Assembly (NCBI RefSeq): GCF_016907315.1
Contig: NZ_JAFBBS010000001.1
Location: 2,666,001 to 2,730,000 of the forward strand
Direction of reading: 5' to 3'
DNA length: 64,000 nucleotides
Source of the DNA: Microbacterium esteraromaticum
GTDB lineage: Bacteria; Actinomycetota; Actinomycetes; Actinomycetales; Microbacteriaceae
Part shown: positions 1 to 8,183 of the stretch, piece by piece
How positions within the stretch are numbered: the stretch's first letter is position 1
Layout: every line of letters begins with the position of its first letter
Translations under genes and position numbers: made by a program
The notes under the pieces: generated by a model
Told to the model about the DNA's origin: nothing
Database searches by the model: none
Seen by the model: the letters and a program-made list of their open reading frames with translations, nothing else

Positions 1-510
1 CTTCTCGAGCGAGCCCCACACCGGGAAATTGAACGCGTTGATCTGCACCGCGACGCCGGGCAGGGTCGTGTACACGTGCCGTCCGAGGAAGCTGCCGTCC
101 TTCGACAGCGGTTCGACGGGGCCGTCGACATGCACGCGGCTGTTCGGCAGCTCACGCCTGCCCTTGCCGGAGTACGAGAACAGCACGCCGATGCCGCCGT
201 CGATATCGACCCAGGAGTCGGTCCTCGTGGCTCCGGTGCGAGCCGACAGCGCGTACAGCTCGTCTTTGCGCTCGGTGAGCGCGAGCGCGAACTGCTTGAG
301 CAGCAGCGCCCGCTGGTGGAACGTCAGCTCGGCGAGCGAGGCGTGGCCTGTGGTGCGGGCGTACTCGAGGGCCGCCGCGAGGTCGAGTCCCTCCGTGGAC
401 ACCCGCGTGATGATCTCGCCGGTCGACGCATCGCGCACCTCGGATCCGTCGCCTCCGGCAGACGGCGTCCACCACTCGCCCTGGACCCAGCTCGGCAGGA
501 AGTCAGTCAT
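1..510 (-). CDS. paaZ: PaaZ, ring-opening aldehyde dehydrogenase/oxepin-CoA hydrolase (N-terminal part, cut by window edge)
   Basis: Reading the minus strand from ATG at 510 gives 170 residues starting MTDFLPSWVQGEWW and open to the window edge. The stretch with ALSARTGATRTDSWVDIDGG, then VAVQINAFNFPVWG, matches the start of the aldehyde dehydrogenase half of PaaZ (PaaN). In phenylacetate catabolism PaaZ hydrolyses the oxepin-CoA ring and oxidises the resulting aldehyde to 3-oxo-5,6-dehydrosuberyl-CoA in the cytoplasm. The catalytic Cys and the C-terminal hydratase domain would lie to the left of the window. The start overlaps the stop of the preceding dehydrogenase as ATGA (507-510), so it is the eighth gene-end of a translationally coupled operon. 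Identity is strong; whether the hydratase domain is present cannot be seen. Confidence 0.9.
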   Translation of the reverse strand, partial: MTDFLPSWVQGEWWTPSAGGDGSEVRDASTGEIITRVSTEGLDLAAALEYARTTGHASLAELTFHQRALLLKQFALALTERKDELYALSARTGATRTDSWVDIDGGIGVLFSYSGKGRRELPNSRVHVDGPVEPLSKDGSFLGRHVYTTLPGVAVQINAFNFPVWGSLEK

Positions 511-1361
511 CTCTCCTCGTTCCACACGTAGAACCCCTCGCCGCTCTTGCGGCCCAGCCTTCCGGCATCCACCATCCGTCGCAGCAGCTCCGGCGGCTCG
601 AAGCGCGGCCCCAGCTCACGGGCGAGCTCCTCGGCGATGCCGAGGCGCACGTCGAGTCCGACGACGTCGGTCGTGCGCAGCGGCCCCATCGGATGCCGGT
701 AGCCGAGCTCCATGGCTGCGTCGATGTCGGCGGCGTCGCCGACGCCCTCCTCGAGCATCCGGATCGCCTCCAGCCCCAGCAGCACCCCGAGCCTGCTCGA
801 CGCGAAGCCGGGGGAGTCGCGGATCACGACCGGGGTCTTGCGCAGGGTCGCCACCCATTCGCGGGCGGCGTCGACGACGGAGCGCTCGGTGCGGGATCCG
901 ACCACCAGCTCGACGAGCTTCGACGCGGGAACCGGGTTGAAGAAGTGCAGCCCGAGGAAGCGCTCCGGCCGGGTGAGGGATGCTGCGAGCTCGTCGATCG
1001 AGATCGACGACGTGTTCGTGGCGAGCACCGCGTCGCGGGCGACCAGCTGCTCGATGCGGGCGAGAGCCTCGGTCTTGAGCTCTCGGTCCTCCGGCACGGC
1101 CTCGATCACCAGACCGGCGGTCGCGAACGTGGCGGGGTCGGTGCTCACCGCGAACGACTCGATCGCGTGCCCGGGATCGGGCAGCTCGCCGCGGTCCACC
1201 GACCTGCGGATGCTCGCGAGCACGCGCGCACGTGCGGCATCGGCCGAGGCATCATCGCGCTCGACGAGGCGCACGCGTGCTCCCGCCAGCAGGAACGCGT
1301 GCGCTATGCCGGCGCCCATGCGGCCGCCGCCGAGCACTCCCACGGTTCCGGGCACGCTCAT
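507..1361 (-). CDS. 3-hydroxyacyl-CoA dehydrogenase (PaaH/FadB2 type)
   Basis: A 284-residue NAD-dependent 3-hydroxyacyl-CoA dehydrogenase, the usual length for stand-alone members such as PaaH or 3-hydroxybutyryl-CoA dehydrogenase. The Rossmann motif GVLGGGRMGAGIA is at residues 8-20, NTSS near 116 and the catalytic-His motif HFFNPVP near 139. In the phenylacetate pathway this step oxidises 3-hydroxyadipyl-CoA to 3-oxoadipyl-CoA. Its ATG overlaps the TGA of the enoyl-CoA hydratase gene (ATGA, 1358-1361) and its own TGA overlaps the paaZ start. Substrate assignment (3-hydroxyadipyl-CoA rather than a branched or short-chain 3-hydroxyacyl-CoA) rests on context only. Confidence 0.9.
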   Translation of the reverse strand: MSVPGTVGVLGGGRMGAGIAHAFLLAGARVRLVERDDASADAARARVLASIRRSVDRGELPDPGHAIESFAVSTDPATFATAGLVIEAVPEDRELKTEALARIEQLVARDAVLATNTSSISIDELAASLTRPERFLGLHFFNPVPASKLVELVVGSRTERSVVDAAREWVATLRKTPVVIRDSPGFASSRLGVLLGLEAIRMLEEGVGDAADIDAAMELGYRHPMGPLRTTDVVGLDVRLGIAEELARELGPRFEPPELLRRMVDAGRLGRKSGEGFYVWNEER

Positions 1362-2149
1362 CGGTCCTCCTCGGTGGGTGATGGTGGTGTGGTTCGCGGC
1401 GGGTCGGTTCGTCGCGCTCGACGCTCGAGGAACTCCGTCATGCGCCGGTGCTTCTCGTCGCTCTCGAACAGCTCGGCCTGCAGCTCGCGTTCGATGTCAG
1501 GATGCTCGCGTCGCGGCGCGCGCAGCGCCCGCTTGCTGTGCCGGGTGGCCAGTGGGTCGTTCGCGGCGATGCGGTCGGCCATCGCGTGGGCTGCGTACAG
1601 CAGCTCGTCGGCGGGGTGGATGCTCGAGATCAGACCCCAGTGGAGAGCATCGTCGGCGTCGAGGATGCGACCGGTGAGCAGCAGCTCGCTCGCGCGGGCG
1701 TGGCCGACGATCTCGGGCAGTCGCCAGGTGGCGCCCGCTGCGGCGATGATGCCGAGACCCGTCTCGGGGTTGCCGATCTTCAGGGTCGGCGATCCGATGC
1801 GCAGGTCGGCGGCGTACGCGAGCTCGGCGCCGCCGCCCAGGGCGTAGCCGCTGATCGCCGCGATCACCGGCATCGGCAGCTCGGCGATGCGAATGAAGGC
1901 CGTGGCGTTGATCGCGCGTCTCGCGTCCGCTGCGCGGCGGTCGCGCAGCTGCGCGATGTCGGCGCCGGCGGCGAACACCTCGTCGCCGCCGGTGATGATC
2001 AGCGTGCGCGGCTGGGCCTCCAGCTCTGAGCAGACGGCGTGCAGCGCGTCGATCATCTCCTGGTCGATGGCGTTGCGCTTGTCCGGCCGGTTCAGCGTCG
2101 CCACGACCCGGTCGGTACGGCTCTCGACGAGCAGAGGAGCGCCGGTCAC
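1358..2149 (-). CDS. Enoyl-CoA hydratase/isomerase (PaaF-like crotonase)
   Basis: A crotonase-fold protein of 263 residues from a GTG start at 2149; this GTG overlaps the thiolase stop as GTGA (2146-2149), which decides the start against a longer upstream opening of low-complexity shadow sequence. The CoA-binding AAGADI (about 60-65), GYALGGGAEL (101-110) and NPETGLGI (128-135) are visible. Both catalytic glutamates of true hydratases appear to be present (about E109 and E129). Likely role: hydration of 2,3-dehydroadipyl-CoA (PaaF) or of branched-chain enoyl-CoA produced by the upstream dehydrogenase complex. The context cannot separate PaaF from PaaG. Confidence 0.88.
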   Translation of the reverse strand: MTGAPLLVESRTDRVVATLNRPDKRNAIDQEMIDALHAVCSELEAQPRTLIITGGDEVFAAGADIAQLRDRRAADARRAINATAFIRIAELPMPVIAAISGYALGGGAELAYAADLRIGSPTLKIGNPETGLGIIAAAGATWRLPEIVGHARASELLLTGRILDADDALHWGLISSIHPADELLYAAHAMADRIAANDPLATRHSKRALRAPRREHPDIERELQAELFESDEKHRRMTEFLERRARRTDPPRTTPPSPTEEDR

Positions 2150-3336
2150 GAGACTCGCTCCACGATCATCGCGGTGCCCTGGCCGACGCCGACGCACATC
2201 GTCGCCAGGCCGTAGCGCACGTTCTCGCGCTCCATCCGTCCGAGCAGGGTGACCAGCAGGCGGGAGCCGCTGGAGCCGAGTGGATGCCCGAGGGCGATCG
2301 CGCCGCCGTCGGCGTTCACGATCCCGGGGTCGAGCCCGAGGCGGCGGATGCATGCGAGCGACTGCGAGGCGAATGCCTCGTTCAGCTCGACAGCGCCGAT
2401 GTCGGCGATGCTCAGCCCGGCCTTCTGCAGGGCCTTCTCGGCGGCGGGGACGGGACCGAGGCCCATGATCTCGGGCGCCAGCGCGGCGGTGGCCGACGCG
2501 ACGATGCGCGCGCGTGGTCGCAGCCGGTGCCGTCGCACGGCATCCGCACCCGCCACGACGATGGCCGAGGCGCCGTCGTTGAGCGAACTGGCGTTGCCGG
2601 CCGTCACGACCTCGCCGCCCGCGACCACGGGGCGCAGCGCCGCGAGGGCCTCGAGCGAGGTCTCCCGCCGGGGCCCTTCATCGGTGTCGACGATGCCGCT
2701 GCGGCCGGTGTCGACGGCGACGATCTCGGGCGCGAGGCGCCCGGCGTCGATCGCCGCGAGGGCGCTCTGGTGGCTGCGGAGGGCGAAGGCATCGGCATCC
2801 GCCCTGCTGATCCCGTCGACGCGCGCGACCTCCTCTGCGGTCTCGGGCATCGAGAAGGTCGCCTTGTCGCGCGCGAGCAGGCGGGGGTGGGCGAAGCGCC
2901 AGCCGATCGAGGTGTCGTACGCCTCGCCCGGCTTTCCCCAGGCACGGGCGGGCTTCGCCTGCACCCAGGGAGCGCGGGTCATCGATTCGACGCCCCCGGC
3001 GATCATCACCTCTGCATCGCCCGCGCGGATCGCCTGCGATGCGATCGCGATGGCCGTCATTCCCGAAGCGCAGAGGCGGTTGACCGTCAGACCCGGGATG
3101 CTGTCGGGCAGCCCCGCGAGCAGCACCGCCATCCTGGCCACGTTGCGGTTGTCCTCGCCGGCCTGGTTCGCGGCCCCGAGGACGACCTCGTCGATGGCAT
3201 CGGCAGGAAGTCCCGCCCGCGAGACGACCGAGCCGACCACGAGCGCGGCGAGGTCATCGGGCCGCACCGAGGCGAGGGCGCCGCCGTACCGGCCGACCGG
3301 GGTGCGCACGCCGTCGACGAGGAACGCGTCTGTCAT
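2146..3336 (-). CDS. Acetyl-CoA acyltransferase (thiolase; 3-oxoadipyl-CoA thiolase PaaJ/PcaF-like)
   Basis: A 396-residue thiolase, normal for the family. The start ATG at 3336 shares its A with the stop of the E2 gene (TGATG), so the longer open frame upstream is rejected. Nucleophilic Cys is in NRLCASGMTAI (C89), the NEAF motif in ELNEAFASQ, the catalytic His in ALGHPLGSSG and the second Cys in CVGVGQGTAM near the C-terminus. It cleaves a 3-oxoacyl-CoA with free CoA to give acetyl-CoA and a shortened acyl-CoA. With the hydratase and dehydrogenase it forms a complete beta-oxidation spiral, ending phenylacetate degradation at succinyl-CoA plus acetyl-CoA if the substrate is 3-oxoadipyl-CoA. 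Confidence 0.92.
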   Translation of the reverse strand: MTDAFLVDGVRTPVGRYGGALASVRPDDLAALVVGSVVSRAGLPADAIDEVVLGAANQAGEDNRNVARMAVLLAGLPDSIPGLTVNRLCASGMTAIAIASQAIRAGDAEVMIAGGVESMTRAPWVQAKPARAWGKPGEAYDTSIGWRFAHPRLLARDKATFSMPETAEEVARVDGISRADADAFALRSHQSALAAIDAGRLAPEIVAVDTGRSGIVDTDEGPRRETSLEALAALRPVVAGGEVVTAGNASSLNDGASAIVVAGADAVRRHRLRPRARIVASATAALAPEIMGLGPVPAAEKALQKAGLSIADIGAVELNEAFASQSLACIRRLGLDPGIVNADGGAIALGHPLGSSGSRLLVTLLGRMERENVRYGLATMCVGVGQGTAMIVERVS

Positions 3337-4700
3337 CAGATCCTCCCGAAGGCCTGCAGTGGATGCTCGATCAGCTCGACCACTCGCCGCAGGAATCCGG
3401 CCGTGTAGCCGCCGTCGCAGACGCGGTGATCGAACACGAGCGAGAGCTGGGTCACCCGCCGGACGACGATCTGGCCGTCGACCACCCACGGCCGCTCGAT
3501 CATGCGGCCGATACCGAGAATCGCGACCTCGGGGTGGTTGATGATCGCCGCCGAGCCGTCGACCCCGAGGCTGCCGTAGTTGTTGAGGGTGAAGGTCGAC
3601 CCGCGCAGACGCTCGGCCGGCATGCGGCCCTCTTTCGCCGTCGCCGCGAGCTCGCGCAGCTGCGCGTCGAGCTCATCGATCGTCAGCTCGTGAGCCCTGG
3701 TGAGCACAGGCACCACCAGGCCGCGCTCGGTGTCGGCGGCGACCCCGAGGTTCACCCCGTCGAAGGCGATGATCTCCGACGCGTCGTCGCTGAGCCGTGA
3801 CGCGAGCAGAGGGTACTCGCCGAGCGCCATCAGGGTGAAGCGCGCGACGAGCGCGGTGATCGACGGCGCCTTGCCGCCTTCGGGAGCCATGCGCGAGCGC
3901 GCCTCCCAGAGCTCGGTCGCGTCGACGTCGACCCACACCGTCGCCTCGGGGATCTCGGCACGGCTGCGGCTCAGCGTCGCGCCGATCGCCTTGCGCATCG
4001 GCGAGAGCCTGTCCCGAGAGGCCACGGCGAGTCCGTCCACGGTCTCGCGGGAGGTTCCGGACGCCGGCGCGCCGGTTCCGGATGCCTGCGGCTGCGCTCC
4101 TTCGAGCGCGTTCGCCGCGCGCAGGACATCAGCGCGCGTGACCGCCCCGTCGGCTCCCGTCGCCTCGATGCTGCGTACGTCGACACCGAGGTCGCGCGCC
4201 AGCCGCCGCACGATGGGCGAGCGCACGGCGACCGTGTGCGTCGCCCTCGCCTGGGACTCGGATCGCGGCTGCGAGGTGCCGGCGGCGGTCGCGTGGGAGG
4301 CACGGGCGCGGCGGCGACCGGTCGATGCGCGCTCTGTGGTGCCATAGCCGATCAGCACGTTGCCTGAACCCGCGCGCTCCTCGGACCGGTAGGCCTCTTT
4401 CTCGGGGTCGCCCGCTGCCTGCTCCGAGGCCGGGGGAGCGGCATCCGGAGCGGCGTCCGCGACCTCCAGCACCGGAGCGCCGACAGCGATCACATCTCCT
4501 GCCTCACCGTGCAGAGCGGTGATCACTCCGGCGAACGGAGAGGGCAGCTCGACCACGCTCTTCGCGGTCTCGACCTCCGCGATCACCTGGTCGGTGGTGA
4601 TCGTGTCGCCCACCTTCACGAGCCACTGCACGAGGCCGGCCTCGGTGAGGCCCTCACCCAGATCGGGCAGCCGGAACACCTGCGCCGTCGCGGTCGTCAT
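3336..4700 (-). CDS. bkdC: 2-oxo-acid dehydrogenase E2, dihydrolipoamide acyltransferase (branched-chain type)
   Basis: A 454-residue E2 subunit with one N-terminal lipoyl domain (about 1-80, lipoyl Lys in VETAKSVVE, K47), a charged/Ala-rich linker, an E3-binding domain (VRSPIVRRLARDLGVDVRS) and a C-terminal catalytic domain ending with the acyltransferase signature FDHRVCDGG. One lipoyl domain and the position behind E1alpha/E1beta fit the branched-chain 2-oxo-acid dehydrogenase family better than the actinobacterial pyruvate dehydrogenase, whose E1 is a single AceE chain. No E3 (lipoamide dehydrogenase) gene is in the window, so E3 must be shared. The start overlaps the E1beta stop as ATGA. 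Confidence 0.9.
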   Translation of the reverse strand: MTTATAQVFRLPDLGEGLTEAGLVQWLVKVGDTITTDQVIAEVETAKSVVELPSPFAGVITALHGEAGDVIAVGAPVLEVADAAPDAAPPASEQAAGDPEKEAYRSEERAGSGNVLIGYGTTERASTGRRRARASHATAAGTSQPRSESQARATHTVAVRSPIVRRLARDLGVDVRSIEATGADGAVTRADVLRAANALEGAQPQASGTGAPASGTSRETVDGLAVASRDRLSPMRKAIGATLSRSRAEIPEATVWVDVDATELWEARSRMAPEGGKAPSITALVARFTLMALGEYPLLASRLSDDASEIIAFDGVNLGVAADTERGLVVPVLTRAHELTIDELDAQLRELAATAKEGRMPAERLRGSTFTLNNYGSLGVDGSAAIINHPEVAILGIGRMIERPWVVDGQIVVRRVTQLSLVFDHRVCDGGYTAGFLRRVVELIEHPLQAFGRI

Positions 4701-5734
4701 CGTGCCGTCTCCTCGTCGTCAGGGTAGAGCGAGTCGATGGCATCCAGCACCCGATCCGCGTCCGGCAGGTACCAGTGCTCGAGTTTGGGTGGCGCGAACG
4801 GCGTGTCGAATCCGGTGACCCGGCGCACCGGGGCCTCGAGGTGCGCGAAGCAGCGCTCGAAGACGCGCGCCTGGATCTCGCTCGCGACGCTCGCGTAGCC
4901 CGGGGCTTCTGCGACGACCACCGCGCGGCCCGTGGCGCGCACCGCCGCCGTGACCGTCTCGTCGTCGAAAGGCGAGAGCGAGCGCACGTCGATCACCTGC
5001 ACGCTGCGGCCCTCTTCTGCGGCGATCTCGGCGGCTTCGAGAGCGACCGGAACCATGGCGGCATAAGCGAGGACGGTCACGTCGGTGCCCTCGCGCGCGA
5101 TCCGGGCGGTGCCGAGATCGGTGGTGATCGACGTGTCGACCTCGCCCTTCGACCAGTACAGCTTCTTCGGCTCGAGGAAGATCACCGGGTCGGGTGAAGC
5201 GATCGCGGCACGCAGCATCGAGTAGGCGTCCTGCGGCGTCGAGGGTGAGACGACCGTGAGCCCCGGCGTGTGCGCGTAGTAGGCCTCGGACGAATCGCAG
5301 TGATGCTCGACGCCGCCGATGCCACCGCCGAACGGTATGCGGATGACCAGCGGCATCCGCATCCTTCCCCGCGTGCGGTTGCCGAACTTCGCGACCTGGC
5401 TGACCACCTGCTCGAACGCCGGCAGTGCGAACGCGTCGAACTGCATCTCGACCACCGGGCGCATGCCGTTCATCGCCATGCCGACCGCGGTGCCGACGAT
5501 TCCCGCCTCGGCGAGAGGCGTGTCGAAGCAGCGATCCTCGCCGAAACGCTCGGCGAGTCCGTCGGTGATGCGGAAGACGCCGCCGAGCGCGCCGACGTCC
5601 TCGCCGTAGACCACGACCGCCGCATCGTCCTGGATCGCGTCGGCGAGGGCCCGGTTGAGGGCTGCGGCCATGGTCATGGTGCCCACCACGTGCGGGGCGG
5701 CGGGCATCTGCCGAACGTCGTGGGCGAGGGTCAT
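4697..5734 (-). CDS. bkdB: 2-oxo-acid dehydrogenase E1 beta subunit
   Basis: A 345-residue transketolase-like E1beta. The sequence TMAAALNRALADAI, GEDVGALGGVFRIT and FDTPLAEAGIVGTAVGMA is diagnostic. ATG at 5734 overlaps the E1alpha stop (ATGA), which rules out the 20-residue upstream extension. With E1alpha it forms the alpha2beta2 heterotetramer that decarboxylates a 2-oxo acid on thiamine diphosphate and acylates the lipoyl group of the adjacent E2. Substrates in the family are the 2-oxo acids from Val, Leu and Ile; an aromatic 2-oxo acid is also possible given the paa genes downstream. Confidence 0.9.
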   Translation of the reverse strand: MTLAHDVRQMPAAPHVVGTMTMAAALNRALADAIQDDAAVVVYGEDVGALGGVFRITDGLAERFGEDRCFDTPLAEAGIVGTAVGMAMNGMRPVVEMQFDAFALPAFEQVVSQVAKFGNRTRGRMRMPLVIRIPFGGGIGGVEHHCDSSEAYYAHTPGLTVVSPSTPQDAYSMLRAAIASPDPVIFLEPKKLYWSKGEVDTSITTDLGTARIAREGTDVTVLAYAAMVPVALEAAEIAAEEGRSVQVIDVRSLSPFDDETVTAAVRATGRAVVVAEAPGYASVASEIQARVFERCFAHLEAPVRRVTGFDTPFAPPKLEHWYLPDADRVLDAIDSLYPDDEETAR

Positions 5735-6834
5735 GAGCGTTCTCCCGTCTTTGTCAGGGCATCGCGTTCCAGCTCGCTCTGCAGCATCCGCCACTGCTCC
5801 TCCAGCTGCGGCGACCGCTCGGCCGTGACGAAGCGGAACAGATCCTCGGGATCGTGCTCCGCATCGGCGTTCAGCGCCGCGCGCAGCTCGGCGGCTATGC
5901 CCTCGGCGCCCTCGGCGACGCGCTGCTCGTCTTCGTCGGAGAGTGCGCCCTGCGCGACGAGGTGCGCGCGCAGTCGGGTCAGCGGATCACGTTCGACCCA
6001 GGCCTGCACCTCCGCACGCTCCCGGTAGCGGGTGTCGTCGTCGGCGTTGGTGTGCGCCTGCATCCGATACGTGTGGGCCTCGACGAGCGACGGGCCGCCG
6101 CCCGAACGAGCGCGCTCGACGGCCTCGCCGAGCACCGCGAGCACGGCCGCCACGTCATTGCCGTCGACGCGCTGACCGGGCATCCCGTATCCGATCGCCT
6201 TATGCGCGAGCGACGGCGCGGCGCTCTGCCGCGACAGCGGCACCGAGATCGCGAACTCGTTGTTCTGCACGAAGAACACCACGGGCACGTGGAACACCGC
6301 GGCGAAGTTCATCGCCTCGTGGAAGTCGCCCTCGCTCGTGGCTCCGTCGCCGCACAGCGCGAGCACGACGGTGTCCTCGCCGCGCCGCTTGGCCGCCTGC
6401 GCGAAGCCGACGGCGTGCAGCAGCTGCGTCGCCAGCGGAGTGGCCTGGGGTGCGACGTGGTGCTCGGCCGGGTCGTATCCGCCATGCCAGTCGCCCTTGA
6501 GCAGCACCATGGCGTCGACCGGCGAGACGCCCCGCCCGATCACCGCGACCGAATCGCGATAGGTGGGGAAGAGCCAGTCCCGCTCGCCGAGCACGAGCGC
6601 CGCGGCGACCTGGCACGCCTCCTGCCCGTGCGAAGACGGGTAGACCGCGAGCCGCCCCTGGCGGACCAGCGCGCTGGCCTGATCGTTGAGGCGTCGTCCT
6701 TCGACGAGCGCGCGATAGGCGGTGCGCAGCCGATCGAGGTCCGGCGCCTGGTAGCGCTCGTCGACCATGCCCTCGCCGTTCTGGTCGATCAGACAGACGG
6801 GAGTGTCACGGGGGAGCAGATCGTCATGCATCAT
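5731..6834 (-). CDS. bkdA: 2-oxo-acid dehydrogenase E1 alpha subunit (thiamine diphosphate dependent)
   Basis: A 367-residue E1alpha. The thiamine diphosphate motif begins at GDGATSEGDFHEAMNFA and ends with VFFVQNNEFAIS about 30 residues on; the substrate/phosphorylation-loop region is YRMQAHTNADDDTRYR. Two adjacent ATG codons (6834 and 6831) are possible; a GGAAGG ribosome site about 9 nt upstream supports this region rather than the longer open frame that crosses the promoter. It is the first gene of the operon, transcribed divergently from the Lrp/AsnC gene. Databases often label such proteins pyruvate dehydrogenase E1alpha, but the neighbourhood favours branched-chain or aromatic 2-oxo acids. 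Confidence 0.9.
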   Translation of the reverse strand: MMHDDLLPRDTPVCLIDQNGEGMVDERYQAPDLDRLRTAYRALVEGRRLNDQASALVRQGRLAVYPSSHGQEACQVAAALVLGERDWLFPTYRDSVAVIGRGVSPVDAMVLLKGDWHGGYDPAEHHVAPQATPLATQLLHAVGFAQAAKRRGEDTVVLALCGDGATSEGDFHEAMNFAAVFHVPVVFFVQNNEFAISVPLSRQSAAPSLAHKAIGYGMPGQRVDGNDVAAVLAVLGEAVERARSGGGPSLVEAHTYRMQAHTNADDDTRYRERAEVQAWVERDPLTRLRAHLVAQGALSDEDEQRVAEGAEGIAAELRAALNADAEHDPEDLFRFVTAERSPQLEEQWRMLQSELERDALTKTGERS

Positions 6835-6900
6835 CCGGTTCGCCTTCCTTGCCGAACGTGGTGCCCTCAGCATGCCTCCGCTTCTGCAGTCGTCCAACCG

Positions 6901-6929
6901 ATCCAGCAAATTCCTGAACGAATGGTCAA
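6901..6929 (-). promoter_or_regulatory. Candidate promoter of the bkd-paa operon
   Basis: On the minus strand TTGACC (6929-6924) is followed after 17 bp by CTGGAT (6906-6901), a plausible sigma70-type promoter about 70 nt upstream of the E1alpha start. The -10 is weak but matches the AT ending of other -10 boxes in this window. It lies 25 bp from the palindrome beside the divergent regulator gene, so the regulator could affect both. Confidence 0.45.
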
Positions 6930-6932
6930 CTA

Positions 6933-6971
6933 TTGCGATCGGTGCAGCCAAAGTGTCAGGATGCACTGACA
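6933..6971 (+). promoter_or_regulatory. Lrp/AsnC gene promoter with overlapping palindromic operator
   Basis: TTGCGA (6933-6938), an 18-bp spacer and CAGGAT (6957-6962) form a candidate promoter. A perfect dyad, TGTCAG-N6-CTGACA (6954-6971), covers the -10 box, 32 bp upstream of the regulator start. Its position suggests autorepression by the encoded Lrp/AsnC protein; this is inferred from position and symmetry. Confidence 0.5.
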
Positions 6972-7003
6972 GAACGAGTGCTCCGATGTGACGAAGGAAT
7001 GCC

Positions 7004-7441
7004 ATGGCCGAGCTGGATGCCACGGATCACGCAATCCTCGCCGAGCTGCGTCGTGACGCGCGCGCATCGATGACGCACATCGCCGAGAGCGTGCACATCT
7101 CCCGGGCCGGTGCGCACGCCCGCATCAAGCGGCTCACCGAGACGGGGGTCATCTCGGGCTATACGGTGCGCACCGACCCCGTGCAGCTGGGCCACCACGC
7201 ATCCGCGTACGTCATGCTCGCGATCGAGCAGGCGAGCTGGCAGGAGGTGCAGGCGCGCCTGCGCGCGATCCCCGAGGTCGAGCACATGGCGCTCGTCGGC
7301 GGGGACTTCGACGTCATCCTGCTTGTACGCGCGAGCGACGCGCGAGATCTGCGCCGCATCGTGCTCGAGGACATCCAGGCGATCCCGTCGATCCGCTCGA
7401 CGCGGACGACCCTGATCTTCGAGGACTTCAGCCGCGAATGA
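7004..7441 (+). CDS. Lrp/AsnC family transcriptional regulator (BkdR-like)
   Basis: A 145-residue Lrp/AsnC protein: N-terminal helix-turn-helix (LDATDHAILAELRRDARASM through SRAGAHARIKRL, about 4-45) and a C-terminal RAM ligand-binding domain (about 65-140, containing the GGDFDVILLV strand). GAAGGA lies 5 nt upstream of ATG. It is divergent from the 2-oxo-acid dehydrogenase operon, the same arrangement as BkdR and the bkd genes in Pseudomonas, where branched-chain amino acids are the effectors. It probably senses an amino acid and controls the operon and itself. The effector is not visible from sequence. Confidence 0.9.
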   Translation: MAELDATDHAILAELRRDARASMTHIAESVHISRAGAHARIKRLTETGVISGYTVRTDPVQLGHHASAYVMLAIEQASWQEVQARLRAIPEVEHMALVGGDFDVILLVRASDARDLRRIVLEDIQAIPSIRSTRTTLIFEDFSRE

Positions 7442-7444
7442 CGG

Positions 7445-8095
7445 TCACGACAACGTCAGGGTGAAGCCGTCCTCGGCGGCGGTGACGCTCACCTGCGTGA
7501 GATCGGCGACGGAGTAGGTGGCTCCGTGCGAGGCAGCGTGAGCACCGACGCCGATGACGCGCATCCCCGCGGCGAGCCCAGCCTGGACTCCCGCCTCGGA
7601 GTCCTCGAACACGACGCAGTCGGCCGGATCTATGCCCAGCGTCGAGGCCGCCGTCAGGAACCCCTCCGGGTGGGGCTTGGAATCGGTGACGCTCTCGGCC
7701 GTGATCGCCAGAGCCGGCACGGTGAGCCCGGCGGCCTGCATCCGCGCCGTCATCAGCGGCACGTTCGCCGAGGTGACGATCGCGTGCGGCAGCTCGCGCA
7801 GCGCGTCGAGGAAGGCCGCGGCTCCCGCGATCTCGACCACGCCCTCGACGTCTCCGCTCTCTCGCGCCAGCATCTCGTCGTTCTCGCGCAGGTTTATGGC
7901 GTGGTCGCGGTCGGGGAGCATGATCGCCATGCTCTGGTGCCCCTGACGCCCGTGCACGACACTCAGCACCTGCGCCGGATCGAGGCCGTGCGGCTTCGCC
8001 CACTCGAGCCACAGCCGCTCGACGACGGCGGTGGAGTCGACGAGCGTGCCGTCCATGTCGAGCAGCACGGCGCGGGCGTGAAGAGTGTGAGGCAT
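7445..8095 (-). CDS. HAD-superfamily phosphatase (beta-phosphoglucomutase/glycerol-3-phosphatase-like)
   Basis: A 216-residue HAD hydrolase: motif I LLDMDGTLVDS (nucleophile D13, acid D15), motif II in IVTSANVPL, motif III Lys in DSKPHPEGF, motif IV in VVFEDSEAGV. The cap insertion after motif I is the C1 type of sugar-phosphate phosphatases such as 2-deoxyglucose-6-phosphatase and Gpp1. It converges with the Lrp gene with a 3-nt gap. A TAGCCT -10 hexamer ends 6 nt before its ATG and no ribosome site is visible, suggesting a leaderless mRNA. Substrate unknown. Confidence 0.85.
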   Translation of the reverse strand: MPHTLHARAVLLDMDGTLVDSTAVVERLWLEWAKPHGLDPAQVLSVVHGRQGHQSMAIMLPDRDHAINLRENDEMLARESGDVEGVVEIAGAAAFLDALRELPHAIVTSANVPLMTARMQAAGLTVPALAITAESVTDSKPHPEGFLTAASTLGIDPADCVVFEDSEAGVQAGLAAGMRVIGVGAHAASHGATYSVADLTQVSVTAAEDGFTLTLS

Positions 8096-8183
8096 GAGGC
8101 CAGGCTATCCGTGCATCCCGGACCGGCGGCCACCCTGGTCCTAGAGTTGGCGTGGAGCGGCCGCTGAGGGCGGTCGAACGCGA

